Shown here: positions 1-6,508 of the stretch, in pieces | Position numbering within the stretch: the stretch's first letter is position 1 | Layout of the letters: every line of letters starts with the position of its first letter | Assembly (NCBI GenBank): GCA_041158225.1 | Contig: JBEBBU010000127.1 | Coordinates: 1 to 9,785, forward strand | Source of the DNA: JBEBBU01 sp041158225 | GTDB lineage: Bacteria > Pseudomonadota > Gammaproteobacteria > Methylococcales > Methylococcaceae | Length of the DNA: 9,785 bases | Direction of reading: 5' to 3' | Notes under the pieces: generated by a model | The model's database searches: none | What the model was told of the DNA's origin: nothing | The model's input: the letters and a program-made list of their open reading frames with translations, nothing else | Program-made: the position numbers and the translations under genes

Positions 1-1
1 G

Positions 2-1192
2 AAATCCGAAAAAGCTGCATTGCAGGGTGCAGCCAGCATCAAGGAAAAGCTGGAAAAAGCAAAACTTGACCTGGAAAGTGCTGGCCGTTCCGGTGATCTG
101 ACCCGTATGTCAGAACTTCAGTATGGAGAGATTCCCAAACTGCAACGGGAGCTTGAATCTGCTGCACAGCTGGAGGTTCAGGAAACCAAGCTGTTGCGCA
201 ACAAGGTCACTGAGGATGAAATTGCCGAGGTAGTCTCCAAATGGACCGGCATACCTGTGAGCAAGATGCTGGAAGGTGAGAGGGAAAAACTTCTGCGTAT
301 GGAGGATAATCTGGCAAAACGGGTGATCGGACAGAGCGAGGCTATCAGCGCTGTGTGCAATGCCATCCGGCGTTCACGGGCTGGCCTTTCCGATCCAAAA
401 CGTCCCAATGGTTCGTTTCTGTTTCTCGGGCCTACAGGTGTGGGTAAAACCGAATTGTGCAAAGCTGTTGCAGAATTCCTCTTCGATACGGAAGAAGCAC
501 TGGTACGCATTGATATGTCAGAATTTATGGAAAAACACTCTGTAGCCCGCCTGATTGGCGCTCCTCCAGGTTATGTAGGTTATGAAGAGGGGGGATATCT
601 GACAGAAGCCGTCAGACGCAAACCATACTCAGTGATCCTGCTGGATGAAGTAGAAAAGGCGCATCCTGATGTCTTCAATGTACTGCTGCAGGTGCTGGAT
701 GATGGCCGTCTGACAGATGGTCAGGGAAGAACGGTCGATTTCAGGAATACAGTAGTAGTCATGACCTCAAATCTTGGTTCATCCAGAATACAGGAACTGG
801 CTGGAGAGGCTAATTATGAGGACATGAAAGCCGAAGTCATGGACATTGTGTCCCAGTATTTCAGGCCTGAGTTTATCAATCGCATTGATGAGGCTGTGGT
901 ATTTCATCCACTTGGCAAACAGGAAATCCGGCGGATTGCCAGTGTCCAGATACAGCATCTGCGTCAGCGATTGCAGCAGGCAGATTATGAACTTCAGGTC
1001 AGTGATGCCCTTCTGGATCATCTGGGAAGCATCGGATTTGACCCCGTATATGGTGCGAGACCACTTAAAAGAGCCATACAGCAGCAACTGGAAAATCCAC
1101 TGGCTACCGATCTGTTACAGGGACGGTTTTTACCGGGTGATATCATCAGTGCTGACTGGGCAGAGGGCAGGCTGGTCATAACGAAAGGTTAA
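2..1192 (+). CDS. clpB: ATP-dependent chaperone ClpB, C-terminal part (5' end outside window)
   Basis: ClpB is the cytoplasmic Hsp100 disaggregase that works with DnaK to pull proteins out of heat-induced aggregates. The frame is open from the left edge, so the TTG at 20 is an internal Leu codon and not a start. About 396 codons remain of a protein normally near 860 residues. What is present: the end of the coiled-coil middle domain (to about base 190), the linker VTEDEIAEVVSKWTGIPV, then the second AAA+ domain with Walker A GPTGVGKT (428-451), the pore-loop region GAPPGYVGYEEGG, Walker B VILLDEVEKAH (from about 635), sensor 1 near MTSNLGS, and sensor 2 GARPLKR near the C-terminal small domain. 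The middle domain and the absence of a zinc-binding N-terminal module in view favour ClpB over ClpA or ClpC. The TAA stop shares its TTAA with the stop of the convergent nadC. Confidence 0.96.
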   Translation, partial: KSEKAALQGAASIKEKLEKAKLDLESAGRSGDLTRMSELQYGEIPKLQRELESAAQLEVQETKLLRNKVTEDEIAEVVSKWTGIPVSKMLEGEREKLLRMEDNLAKRVIGQSEAISAVCNAIRRSRAGLSDPKRPNGSFLFLGPTGVGKTELCKAVAEFLFDTEEALVRIDMSEFMEKHSVARLIGAPPGYVGYEEGGYLTEAVRRKPYSVILLDEVEKAHPDVFNVLLQVLDDGRLTDGQGRTVDFRNTVVVMTSNLGSSRIQELAGEANYEDMKAEVMDIVSQYFRPEFINRIDEAVVFHPLGKQEIRRIASVQIQHLRQRLQQADYELQVSDALLDHLGSIGFDPVYGARPLKRAIQQQLENPLATDLLQGRFLPGDIISADWAEGRLVITKG

Positions 1193-2034
1193 TTTCCCGC
1201 CTGTCTGGTTCTAAGGCGCATGGAAAGATCGATAGCCCTGACATGTTTGGTCAGGGCTCCGATAGATATGTAATCAACACCGGTAGCGGCAACATCACGG
1301 ATATTACCAAGGTCAATGTTACCGGAGGCTTCCAGTTCCGCCTTGCCAGCAGTTGTTACCACCGCCATTTTCAACGTATCCAGATCGAAATTGTCCAGAA
1401 GAATTCTCTCGCAACCGTGTGCAAGTGCCTGTTCAAGTTCATCCAGTGATTCAACCTCAATTTCTATCAGTACATCAGGGTGCTGTTTTCTGGCAATGGT
1501 AAGAGCATGAGCAATCGATCCTGCTGCCACAATATGGTTTTCCTTGATGAGGATGGCATCATAAAGTCCATGGCGATGGTTGTGGCATCCTCCACAGCTG
1601 ACCGCATATTTCTGCACTTCCCTGAGGCCTGGAAGCGTTTTTCGGGTATCCAGAATCCTGACAGGCAATCCCCTCACAGCCTCGGCGTAGAGTGATGCAC
1701 AAGTGGCAGTTGCTGACATTGTCTGCAGGATATTGAGTGCTGTCCGTTCCGCGCTTAAAAGATGCCTAGCGTTACCATGAAATTCACACAGACATTGATC
1801 TGCGCTGATGCTGTCACCATCAGCAAAATGCCAGGTAATGGCAAGTGATGAATCCACAAGGCGCAGTGTTTCCGTAAACCATTCCGTTCCGCACAGAACC
1901 ATGGCTTCCCTTGTCCGCACACTGCCATAAGCCTTGACATCCTCTGGAATAATACCTGCAGTCAGGTCACCCGAACCTATATCTTCATGCAGCCATTGAT
2001 GGAGGATATGAAGATCCGGATGTACCTGTTTCAT
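1189..2034 (-). CDS. nadC: Nicotinate-nucleotide pyrophosphorylase (quinolinate phosphoribosyltransferase)
   Basis: NadC converts quinolinate and PRPP to nicotinate mononucleotide, CO2 and PPi in de novo NAD synthesis. The 281-residue length is normal. Family motifs appear in order: EDIGSGDLT (17-25), ERTALN (96-101), DTRKTLPGLR (129-138), KYAVSCGGCHNHR (142-154) with the basic residues that bind quinolinate, LIKENH (162-167), EVE (193-195), LLDN (212-215), EASG (235-238) and the phosphate-binding end SIGALTK (257-263). The ATG is preceded by AGGGA about 7 bases upstream, inside the last codons of the pstS-like gene, whose stop lies one base before this start, so translation is probably coupled. 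Pairing with a phosphate-binding protein rather than nadA or nadB is unusual. The stop overlaps the clpB stop tail to tail, and no conventional terminator separates them. Confidence 0.96.
   Translation of the reverse strand: MKQVHPDLHILHQWLHEDIGSGDLTAGIIPEDVKAYGSVRTREAMVLCGTEWFTETLRLVDSSLAITWHFADGDSISADQCLCEFHGNARHLLSAERTALNILQTMSATATCASLYAEAVRGLPVRILDTRKTLPGLREVQKYAVSCGGCHNHRHGLYDAILIKENHIVAAGSIAHALTIARKQHPDVLIEIEVESLDELEQALAHGCERILLDNFDLDTLKMAVVTTAGKAELEASGNIDLGNIRDVAATGVDYISIGALTKHVRAIDLSMRLRTRQAGN
1234..1258. repeat. Perfect 9-bp inverted repeat inside the 3' end of nadC
   Basis: AGCCCTGAC (1234-1242) and GTCAGGGCT (1250-1258) are exact reverse complements around a 7-base loop. The stem is GC-rich and lies 42 bases past the clpB stop, within codons for GALTKHVRAI of NadC. 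No clear T-run follows on either strand, so it is not a textbook intrinsic terminator. It could still define or protect the 3' end of clpB mRNA, because nothing else between the two convergent genes could do so. The arms are seen directly; the role is inference. Confidence 0.45.
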
Positions 2035-2035
2035 G

Positions 2036-3115
2036 TTACTTCCCTGATTTAGCAGATTTCTTGGCTTTAGGTGCAGGCTTTTCTTCGGTAATCAGGCCTT
2101 TAAGCTTGGCCCTTTCCGAATTTCTGTCAATTTCACTCATCGCAATCAGACCTTTGGCAGTGAGATAGCCATCATTGCCCCATGCCTTTTCACTGGTAAA
2201 CTCTGAGAGGAAACGCTCCAGTCCATCCACCCGGCCCAGATGCTGTCCCTTGACATAAAGATAGAGGGGACGTGAAACATGATATTCCTGACTGGCAATG
2301 GTCTGGTAACTTGGTTTGGCACCATCTATGGCTATCGGAGTAATATCTGCGACATGTTCGTTCAGTTGCTGAAAACTGAAGATGGCAAGTGCAGGTGAGC
2401 CCTTGACCAGATGATTGACGACAGAACGGTCCGCATCTTCAATATATGCGCCATCCTCACGTATTCCCTGGCAAAGCCTGTCAAACTTCGACTGGTTCAT
2501 CGCCTGTATCTGTGCCATGGTGGGGAAACTGGCGCAACCTGGTACAAGTACGTCCTCAATAAAGGCATCCCTTGTTCCACTACTTTTGGGAGGACCATAG
2601 ACAGTAATTGGCGTATCAGGCAATGCGGGGTTAATTTCGCTCCATTTCTTATGGGGATTCGCTACCATACGTTCACAGAAACGACAGAAAGGATCCGGTA
2701 CCGTACGTGCCAAAGCAAGATAGATCTCCTTGCTGGTCAGGGAGAAGCTTTTGTTGCCAAGCGCCTGACCCATCACAACACCGTCGTAACCTACCTTGAG
2801 ACTGATGACATCTTTGACGCCATTAGCATCGCATTCTGCGATTTCAGCGTTTTTCATCGGTCTGGAGGCGAAGGCAATATCCGGAGTCAATGGTCCTGAA
2901 CCCTCACAGAATACCTTGATGCCGCCGCCAGTTCCCGTCGATTCAATCTTTGGACGTCTTACACCCTGTGAAGACAGTCTGTCTGCCACTGCAACGCCAT
3001 AAGGTGACATCGTGGTCGAGCCTACGGCCAGTACATAAGGTCGGCCAAAATCTGCAAGCACGGCAGTACTGAGGCCGGCTAGCAGCATAGAAAATAGAAA
3101 TGGTATTTTTTTCAT
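2036..3115 (-). CDS. PstS-like phosphate-binding periplasmic protein
   Basis: This is a 359-residue exported substrate-binding protein of the PstS / PBP-like family, expected to bind phosphate in the periplasm. Residues 1-21 form a signal peptide (MKK, hydrophobic core, cleavage near VLA-D). The N-terminal phosphate loop is recognisable as AVGSTTMSP (30-38), followed by STGTGGGIKVFCEG (59-72) and TPDIAFASRPMK (77-88), and the second phosphate-binding signature is PPKSSGTRDAF (175-185). The mature chain has six Cys (70, 95, 144, 147, 194, 215), enough for three disulfides, and ends in a Lys/Ala/Pro-rich tail (about 346-359). A weak GGA lies 8-10 bases before the ATG. It follows the ompA-like terminator and reads directly into nadC. 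The classical PstS partners pstC, pstA and pstB are not adjacent, so I leave the symbol empty. A specialised phosphate or phosphonate binding role is possible. Confidence 0.87.
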   Translation of the reverse strand: MKKIPFLFSMLLAGLSTAVLADFGRPYVLAVGSTTMSPYGVAVADRLSSQGVRRPKIESTGTGGGIKVFCEGSGPLTPDIAFASRPMKNAEIAECDANGVKDVISLKVGYDGVVMGQALGNKSFSLTSKEIYLALARTVPDPFCRFCERMVANPHKKWSEINPALPDTPITVYGPPKSSGTRDAFIEDVLVPGCASFPTMAQIQAMNQSKFDRLCQGIREDGAYIEDADRSVVNHLVKGSPALAIFSFQQLNEHVADITPIAIDGAKPSYQTIASQEYHVSRPLYLYVKGQHLGRVDGLERFLSEFTSEKAWGNDGYLTAKGLIAMSEIDRNSERAKLKGLITEEKPAPKAKKSAKSGK

Positions 3116-3139
3116 CTGTTATTCCAATTACGGGCATCT

Positions 3140-3171
3140 AAAAATGGAAAACCCGCCATAGGCGGGTTTTC
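3140..3171 (-). terminator. Intrinsic terminator after the ompA-like gene
   Basis: GAAAACCCGCC (3147-3157) pairs perfectly with GGCGGGTTTTC (3161-3171) around a 3-base loop, giving an 11-bp stem. On the minus strand the stem ends in TTTTCC and is followed by TTTTT (complement of 3140-3144). The element lies 61 bases past the ompA-like stop and ends about 25 bases before the pstS-like start, so it should end most ompA-like transcripts. Readthrough or a promoter buried in this short gap would have to supply pstS-like mRNA. The A-run on the other side makes it potentially bidirectional. Confidence 0.85.
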
Positions 3172-3178
3172 TCACGAG

Positions 3179-3202
3179 CCTTCCCTGCGTGAGCAGGAAA
3201 GG
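3179..3202 (-). other. Second RNA hairpin in the ompA-like 3' UTR
   Basis: Bases 3179-3188 and 3193-3202 pair around a 4-base loop. Read as minus-strand RNA this is a continuous 10-bp stem with one G-U pair. Read as plus-strand RNA the same position is a C-A mismatch. That asymmetry suggests the structure matters in the minus-strand transcript, that is, in the 3' UTR of the ompA-like mRNA just upstream of the terminator. An alternative 6-bp pairing (CTCACG 3171-3176 with CGTGAG 3188-3193) overlaps both hairpins. Confidence 0.5.
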
Positions 3203-3231
3203 CAGATCTGATGGTCTTACCCGACCAGGAA

Positions 3232-4314
3232 TCAGTCACCCATCCAGATCAGTTCTACACGACGGTTCTTGGCACGATCCGCTTCATCATGTTCCTTGAC
3301 CAGCGGATATTCTTCACCATAGCCCTTGGCATAGAGATTGTTGGTAACGCCCTGAGCCTTCAGATACTCGGCCACCGAGTGGGCACGACGTACTGACAGC
3401 TTCATATTGTACTCGTTGGTACCTTCTGTTGAAGTGTGACCAGCAACTTCAATATCACGCTTTTCAGGGAATACGGAGAGGTCACCGGCAACACCCTGCA
3501 GTACCTGCTTGGCACCTTCGGTCAGTTCCGCAGAATTGTACTTGAAGTTGACACCGCGCAGCTCGATGCGGACGAGACAGCCATCACTGTCCACCTTGGC
3601 GCCCTTGATAGTACCAGGACACTTGTCGACGCAGTCATCAACACCGTCACCGTCAGCGTCGCTGGAGGCACATGAAGCTTCAGCAGCTACGGGAGCAGGC
3701 TTGGCAGGCTGTGGCTTGTCACCGAAAGGTACTACAAAACCTACATTGACGGTGACGCCATTCAGGTTGCTGGACAGTGCATTATTGCCATACATGGATC
3801 CTGCGCCACTGTTAGTATCAAGCGTGGCACGATAGCGCACATCCGTACGCAGCAGGAAATTGTCATTGACTTCGTAATTGGTACCCAGACCTGCTTCACC
3901 CAGGAACAGGGTATCACGGTTACCACCGTTACCCAGCGTACCAGCACCAGCAGCTACAACTGCGTAGGGCTGGAAGGCACCACGAGCGAAGTAGTACTGG
4001 AGATCTACCAGACCACCGAACATATCGGCCTGATAGTTACCGAATGCTGCCTTGCCGGCAGCGCCCTGAACAGGTGAACCCTGCCAGTGATTCCAGATCG
4101 GGCGAACTTCAACATTGAAGTTTTCGTCCAGTATCTTGCCGATACCCAGACCAGCGCCCCACTGACGCTGTGCGAAAACATTGATATCACCGTTGTAGGT
4201 GTACTCTCCAACAGGGGAGACATACCAGCGGTCATCCAGGAAACTTTCAGCTGCAATCGCGGAACCTGTCGCTGCAACGACGAGACCCAGCGTGCACAAT
4301 GTGCGTTTGATCAT
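3232..4314 (-). CDS. OmpA family outer membrane protein with TSP3-like linker
   Basis: This is an outer membrane protein that tethers the membrane to peptidoglycan. I place the start at the ATG ending at 4314 (360 residues) because GGAGAG sits 7 bases upstream; the in-frame ATG at 4329 lies at the Shine-Dalgarno sequence itself. The signal peptide is residues 1-22 (cleavage near AIAA). Residues 23-197 look like an eight-stranded barrel with alternating aromatic and polar strands, ending in VGFVVPFGD. A Pro/Ala linker leads to a calcium-type repeat DADGDGVDDCVDKCPGT (219-235) with Cys 215, 228, 232 and 246. The OmpA domain (250-360) has GVNFKYNSAEL (254-264), LSVRRAHSV (306-314) and NRRVEL (350-355). 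The usual Asp of the GHTD loop is Ser (GHTS, Ser295), while the conserved Arg (310) is kept. It has its own upstream gap and terminator, so it is probably transcribed independently. Confidence 0.92.
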   Translation of the reverse strand: MIKRTLCTLGLVVAATGSAIAAESFLDDRWYVSPVGEYTYNGDINVFAQRQWGAGLGIGKILDENFNVEVRPIWNHWQGSPVQGAAGKAAFGNYQADMFGGLVDLQYYFARGAFQPYAVVAAGAGTLGNGGNRDTLFLGEAGLGTNYEVNDNFLLRTDVRYRATLDTNSGAGSMYGNNALSSNLNGVTVNVGFVVPFGDKPQPAKPAPVAAEASCASSDADGDGVDDCVDKCPGTIKGAKVDSDGCLVRIELRGVNFKYNSAELTEGAKQVLQGVAGDLSVFPEKRDIEVAGHTSTEGTNEYNMKLSVRRAHSVAEYLKAQGVTNNLYAKGYGEEYPLVKEHDEADRAKNRRVELIWMGD

Positions 4315-4379
4315 TACCAGTCTCTCCATGAAGAGTATTCAGAAAAAAACAACAAAGTCATAAAAAATACAACAACGCC

Positions 4380-4409
4380 ATACTAAATCAGCGCGCAAGA
4401 AAAAAGCAA
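4380..4409 (-). promoter_or_regulatory. Candidate sigma-70 promoter for the ompA-like gene
   Basis: In the AT-rich gap before the ompA-like gene, the minus strand carries TTGCTT (complement of 4404-4409) and TAGTAT (complement of 4380-4385) with an 18-base spacer. Each hexamer matches the consensus at about four of six positions. It would give a leader of about 60 bases rich in T and A, which is plausible for an abundant porin-type message. Other hexamer pairs in this T-rich stretch cannot be excluded. Confidence 0.35.
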
Positions 4410-4415
4410 GCATTT

Positions 4416-4433
4416 GCGGCATCAAAAAGCCGC
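4416..4433 (-). other. Short hairpin downstream of phoR
   Basis: GCGGC (4416-4420) and GCCGC (4429-4433) form a 5-bp GC stem around an 8-base loop, 23 bases past the phoR stop. On the minus strand the loop contains T5 and a T6 run lies beyond the stem at some distance, so it is a poor terminator. The rest of the 141-base gap (4315-4455) shows only AT-rich sequence and the candidate promoter. phoR transcripts may therefore read into the ompA-like gene. Confidence 0.3.
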
Positions 4434-4455
4434 CATTGTGTCTCATGATACTTTT

Positions 4456-5751
4456 TTATGGAACTTTTGTCACACGTGAAGCAGGGAAACAGCAGCTGAA
4501 GCAGCTTCCTTTGCCAAGCTGGCTGTCGATCCTGAGTTCACCATCATGTCTCAGCAGGGCGTGTTTGACGATGGCCAGTCCCAGTCCAGTACCTGGTCTG
4601 GTCTGGGCATGAATGCCGTCAACCCGGTAAAAACGTTCGGTAAGTCTTGGAATGTATTCTCTTGGTATGCCTGGACCATTGTCTGCAATATCAATCCGTG
4701 CTTCAGAATCACTGACATTCCAGACCACATCAATCTGTCCGTCGGCTGGCGTGTATTTGATGGCATTAAGTATGAGATTGGAAACGGCGCTGCGCAGGTC
4801 GGCTTCATTACCAAGAATTCCCTTGTCTGTACGGATATCAAGACAGATTCTGGCGTGCGACTGGGGAATCTGGTCAAAGTCTTCACAGAGCGATTGCAGC
4901 ATTTCGGGAATATCAATGGGTTCAGGCGTCTGAACTTCGCCTGACTCAAGTCTGGTCAGTGCCAGAAGATCGTCAATCAACTGTTGCATTCTTGCTGTCT
5001 GCTGCTCCATGCGATTGAAAATTTTTCCATAGCGTGCAGGCAGTGGCATTTCACTGTCCATATCAGAAAGTGTTTCAACGTATCCTCTGAGGACGGTCAG
5101 TGGGGTGCGCAGTTCATGCGAAACATTGGCGACAAAATCTGAACGTACCCGCTCCATGAAGCGAAGCTGGGTGACATCCTGGGCGATGAGAAGTCTTGAA
5201 TCCTCGCCATAAGGTACGATCCGGATTTCCAGCTGTATGCCATCATTGACGGGGGAGGGCATATTGATGGTCGCTGATTCCTGTGTCTGCCTGATATAGG
5301 CAGCAAAGCGTGGGTGACGGATAAGATTGGTGACGGGCTGTCCCAGATCCTCGCGCCTCAGGTTCAGCAGGCTGGCAGCCGCATCATTGAACCAGTCAAT
5401 TTCATCACGGTTTCCCAGTATGACGGTAGCATCAGGAAGCGCTGCAGTAGCTGTTCTGAAGCGATCCAGCATGCGTAGCAGCTGTTTCTTGCGTCTGCGA
5501 TTCCTGCGTCTGAGCTTGAAAATGAGATAATAGATTTCTTCCCAGATGCCAGTGGCATGTGGAGCCTGATTAATCTGGCCTTTCTGCAGCCATTGCAGAA
5601 GCCGCTTTATATGTAGAAGGTGATGACCAAGATAGATGACAGAGGAAACCGAAAAGGCGAGCAGCAGGTTCCCGGTCAGGCGGGCAAGTATCAGTGAAAC
5701 CAGCAGTATGAGAAAGAGAGAATATCTTTCCGAACGCCACAGCCCGTACAT
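4456..5751 (-). CDS. phoR: Phosphate regulon sensor histidine kinase PhoR
   Basis: PhoR is the inner-membrane kinase that phosphorylates PhoB when phosphate is scarce. The 431-residue length is typical. Two hydrophobic segments (about 11-28 and 30-47) sit close together with almost no periplasmic loop, the PhoR pattern in which the signal comes from the Pst/PhoU complex rather than a bound ligand. A very basic stretch (KLRRRNRRRKK, 79-89) precedes a PAS domain (about 95-195). The dimerisation domain has the phospho-acceptor H212 in FVANVSHELRTPL. The catalytic domain has the N-box around NLILNAIKYTP (325-335), the G1 box DNGPGIP (357-363), FYRV (374-377) and the G2 box GTGLGLAIVKH (387-397). 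Its start is 2 bases past the phoB stop without a clear ribosome site of its own, so it is probably translated by coupling to phoB. Confidence 0.95.
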   Translation of the reverse strand: MYGLWRSERYSLFLILLVSLILARLTGNLLLAFSVSSVIYLGHHLLHIKRLLQWLQKGQINQAPHATGIWEEIYYLIFKLRRRNRRRKKQLLRMLDRFRTATAALPDATVILGNRDEIDWFNDAAASLLNLRREDLGQPVTNLIRHPRFAAYIRQTQESATINMPSPVNDGIQLEIRIVPYGEDSRLLIAQDVTQLRFMERVRSDFVANVSHELRTPLTVLRGYVETLSDMDSEMPLPARYGKIFNRMEQQTARMQQLIDDLLALTRLESGEVQTPEPIDIPEMLQSLCEDFDQIPQSHARICLDIRTDKGILGNEADLRSAVSNLILNAIKYTPADGQIDVVWNVSDSEARIDIADNGPGIPREYIPRLTERFYRVDGIHAQTRPGTGLGLAIVKHALLRHDGELRIDSQLGKGSCFSCCFPASRVTKVP

Positions 5752-5753
5752 CT

Positions 5754-6449
5754 TCAGTCACTGCTTTCGGAAAACCGGTAACCAAAGCCCCTTACGGTCT
5801 GTATCATGTTTTCATTGCCCTGTTCAGAGAGCACTTTCCTCAGACGCCTGATGTGAACATCAACGGTTCTTTCCTCGATAAAGCTGCTTCGGCCCCAAAC
5901 CTGGTCAAGCAACTGGGCACGGCTATATACCTTGTCTGGATGGGTAATGAAAAATGCCAGTAAACGGTATTCTGTAGGACTGAGTGTAATAGCTGTTCCA
6001 CCCTGAAGCACCCTGTGTTCTTCCATGTCCACCACAATGTTGCCAGCCTCGATACGTCCCATTTTTCCGAGACGGGAACTCCTGCGCAGGACTGCCCGGA
6101 TTCTGGCGACAAGCTCACGTGGTGAAAAAGGTTTCGTCATGTAGTCATCCGCGCCTACATCAAGTCCCCTTATCATATCTTCTTCTTCGCCCCTTGCCGT
6201 TAGAAGGATGATAGGAATTTCTGCAAAGTTTTCATCCTTTTTCAGCCTTCTTGCCCATTCTACACCGCTCATGCCTGGTAGCATCCAGTCCAGAAGAATA
6301 AGGTCAGGTAGCCTGTCATTGATACGGCTTAAGGCTTCCTGTACATCACCCGCCAGATCAACATTAAACCTGGCCTGTTCCAGGACCAGTGCCAGCATTT
6401 CCCTGATGGCATCCTCATCATCAACAATCAGTATGTTGAGTTCGCTCAT
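5754..6449 (-). CDS. phoB: Phosphate regulon response regulator PhoB
   Basis: PhoB is a transcription factor of the OmpR/PhoB class that binds Pho boxes and recruits sigma-70 polymerase at phosphate-starvation promoters. It has 231 residues, the normal size. The receiver domain shows the acidic pocket D10-D11 (ILIVDDED), the phosphorylation site D54 (ILLDWMLPGMSG), T84 and K106 (MTKPFSP). The winged-helix domain (about 130-231) contains LSPTEYRLLAFF, VYSRAQLLDQVWG, the recognition helix ERTVDVHIRRLRK and the wing TVRGFGYRF. It is the first gene of the phoB-phoR pair and is divergent from a secreted phosphoesterase, a plausible regulon member. AAGGG is only about 2 bases from the ATG, closer than ideal, but the N-terminus matches the family and no better start exists. 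Confidence 0.96.
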   Translation of the reverse strand: MSELNILIVDDEDAIREMLALVLEQARFNVDLAGDVQEALSRINDRLPDLILLDWMLPGMSGVEWARRLKKDENFAEIPIILLTARGEEEDMIRGLDVGADDYMTKPFSPRELVARIRAVLRRSSRLGKMGRIEAGNIVVDMEEHRVLQGGTAITLSPTEYRLLAFFITHPDKVYSRAQLLDQVWGRSSFIEERTVDVHIRRLRKVLSEQGNENMIQTVRGFGYRFSESSD

Positions 6450-6465
6450 TGCCCTTGTCTCAGCT

Positions 6466-6494
6466 AGAATACAAGCCTCCTAAGTTATGTGCAA
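6466..6494 (-). promoter_or_regulatory. Candidate promoter of phoB-phoR
   Basis: On the minus strand TTGCAC (complement of 6489-6494) and TATTCT (complement of 6466-6471) are separated by exactly 17 bases. The -35 matches the consensus at three positions and the -10 at four, a weak promoter of the kind expected for an activator-dependent or autoregulated gene. Transcription would start near 6459, leaving a leader of about 10 bases. I see no clean pair of CTGTCAT-like half-sites at 11-base spacing, so direct PhoB control cannot be claimed. Confidence 0.4.
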
Positions 6495-6508
6495 AATATT
6501 ACGTTAAC

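Noticed and set aside
20..22. TTG as a start codon for the first gene
   Set aside because: The frame is open to the left edge and the upstream codons continue the ClpB middle domain, so the gene is truncated by the window.
2411..2899. 162-codon plus-strand open frame opposite the pstS-like gene
   Set aside because: It lies fully antisense to a gene with a signal peptide and clear phosphate-binding motifs. Its translation has no recognisable domain and no ribosome site.
4546..4949. Two 132-codon open frames facing each other within phoR
   Set aside because: Both cover the phoR catalytic domain in other frames. Their near-identical extents are a coincidence of stop positions.
6449..6508. N-terminal extension of the phosphoesterase to the TTG at 6449
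   Set aside because: It would place 20 non-leader-like residues before a well-formed signal peptide and make the start codon overlap the phoB start.
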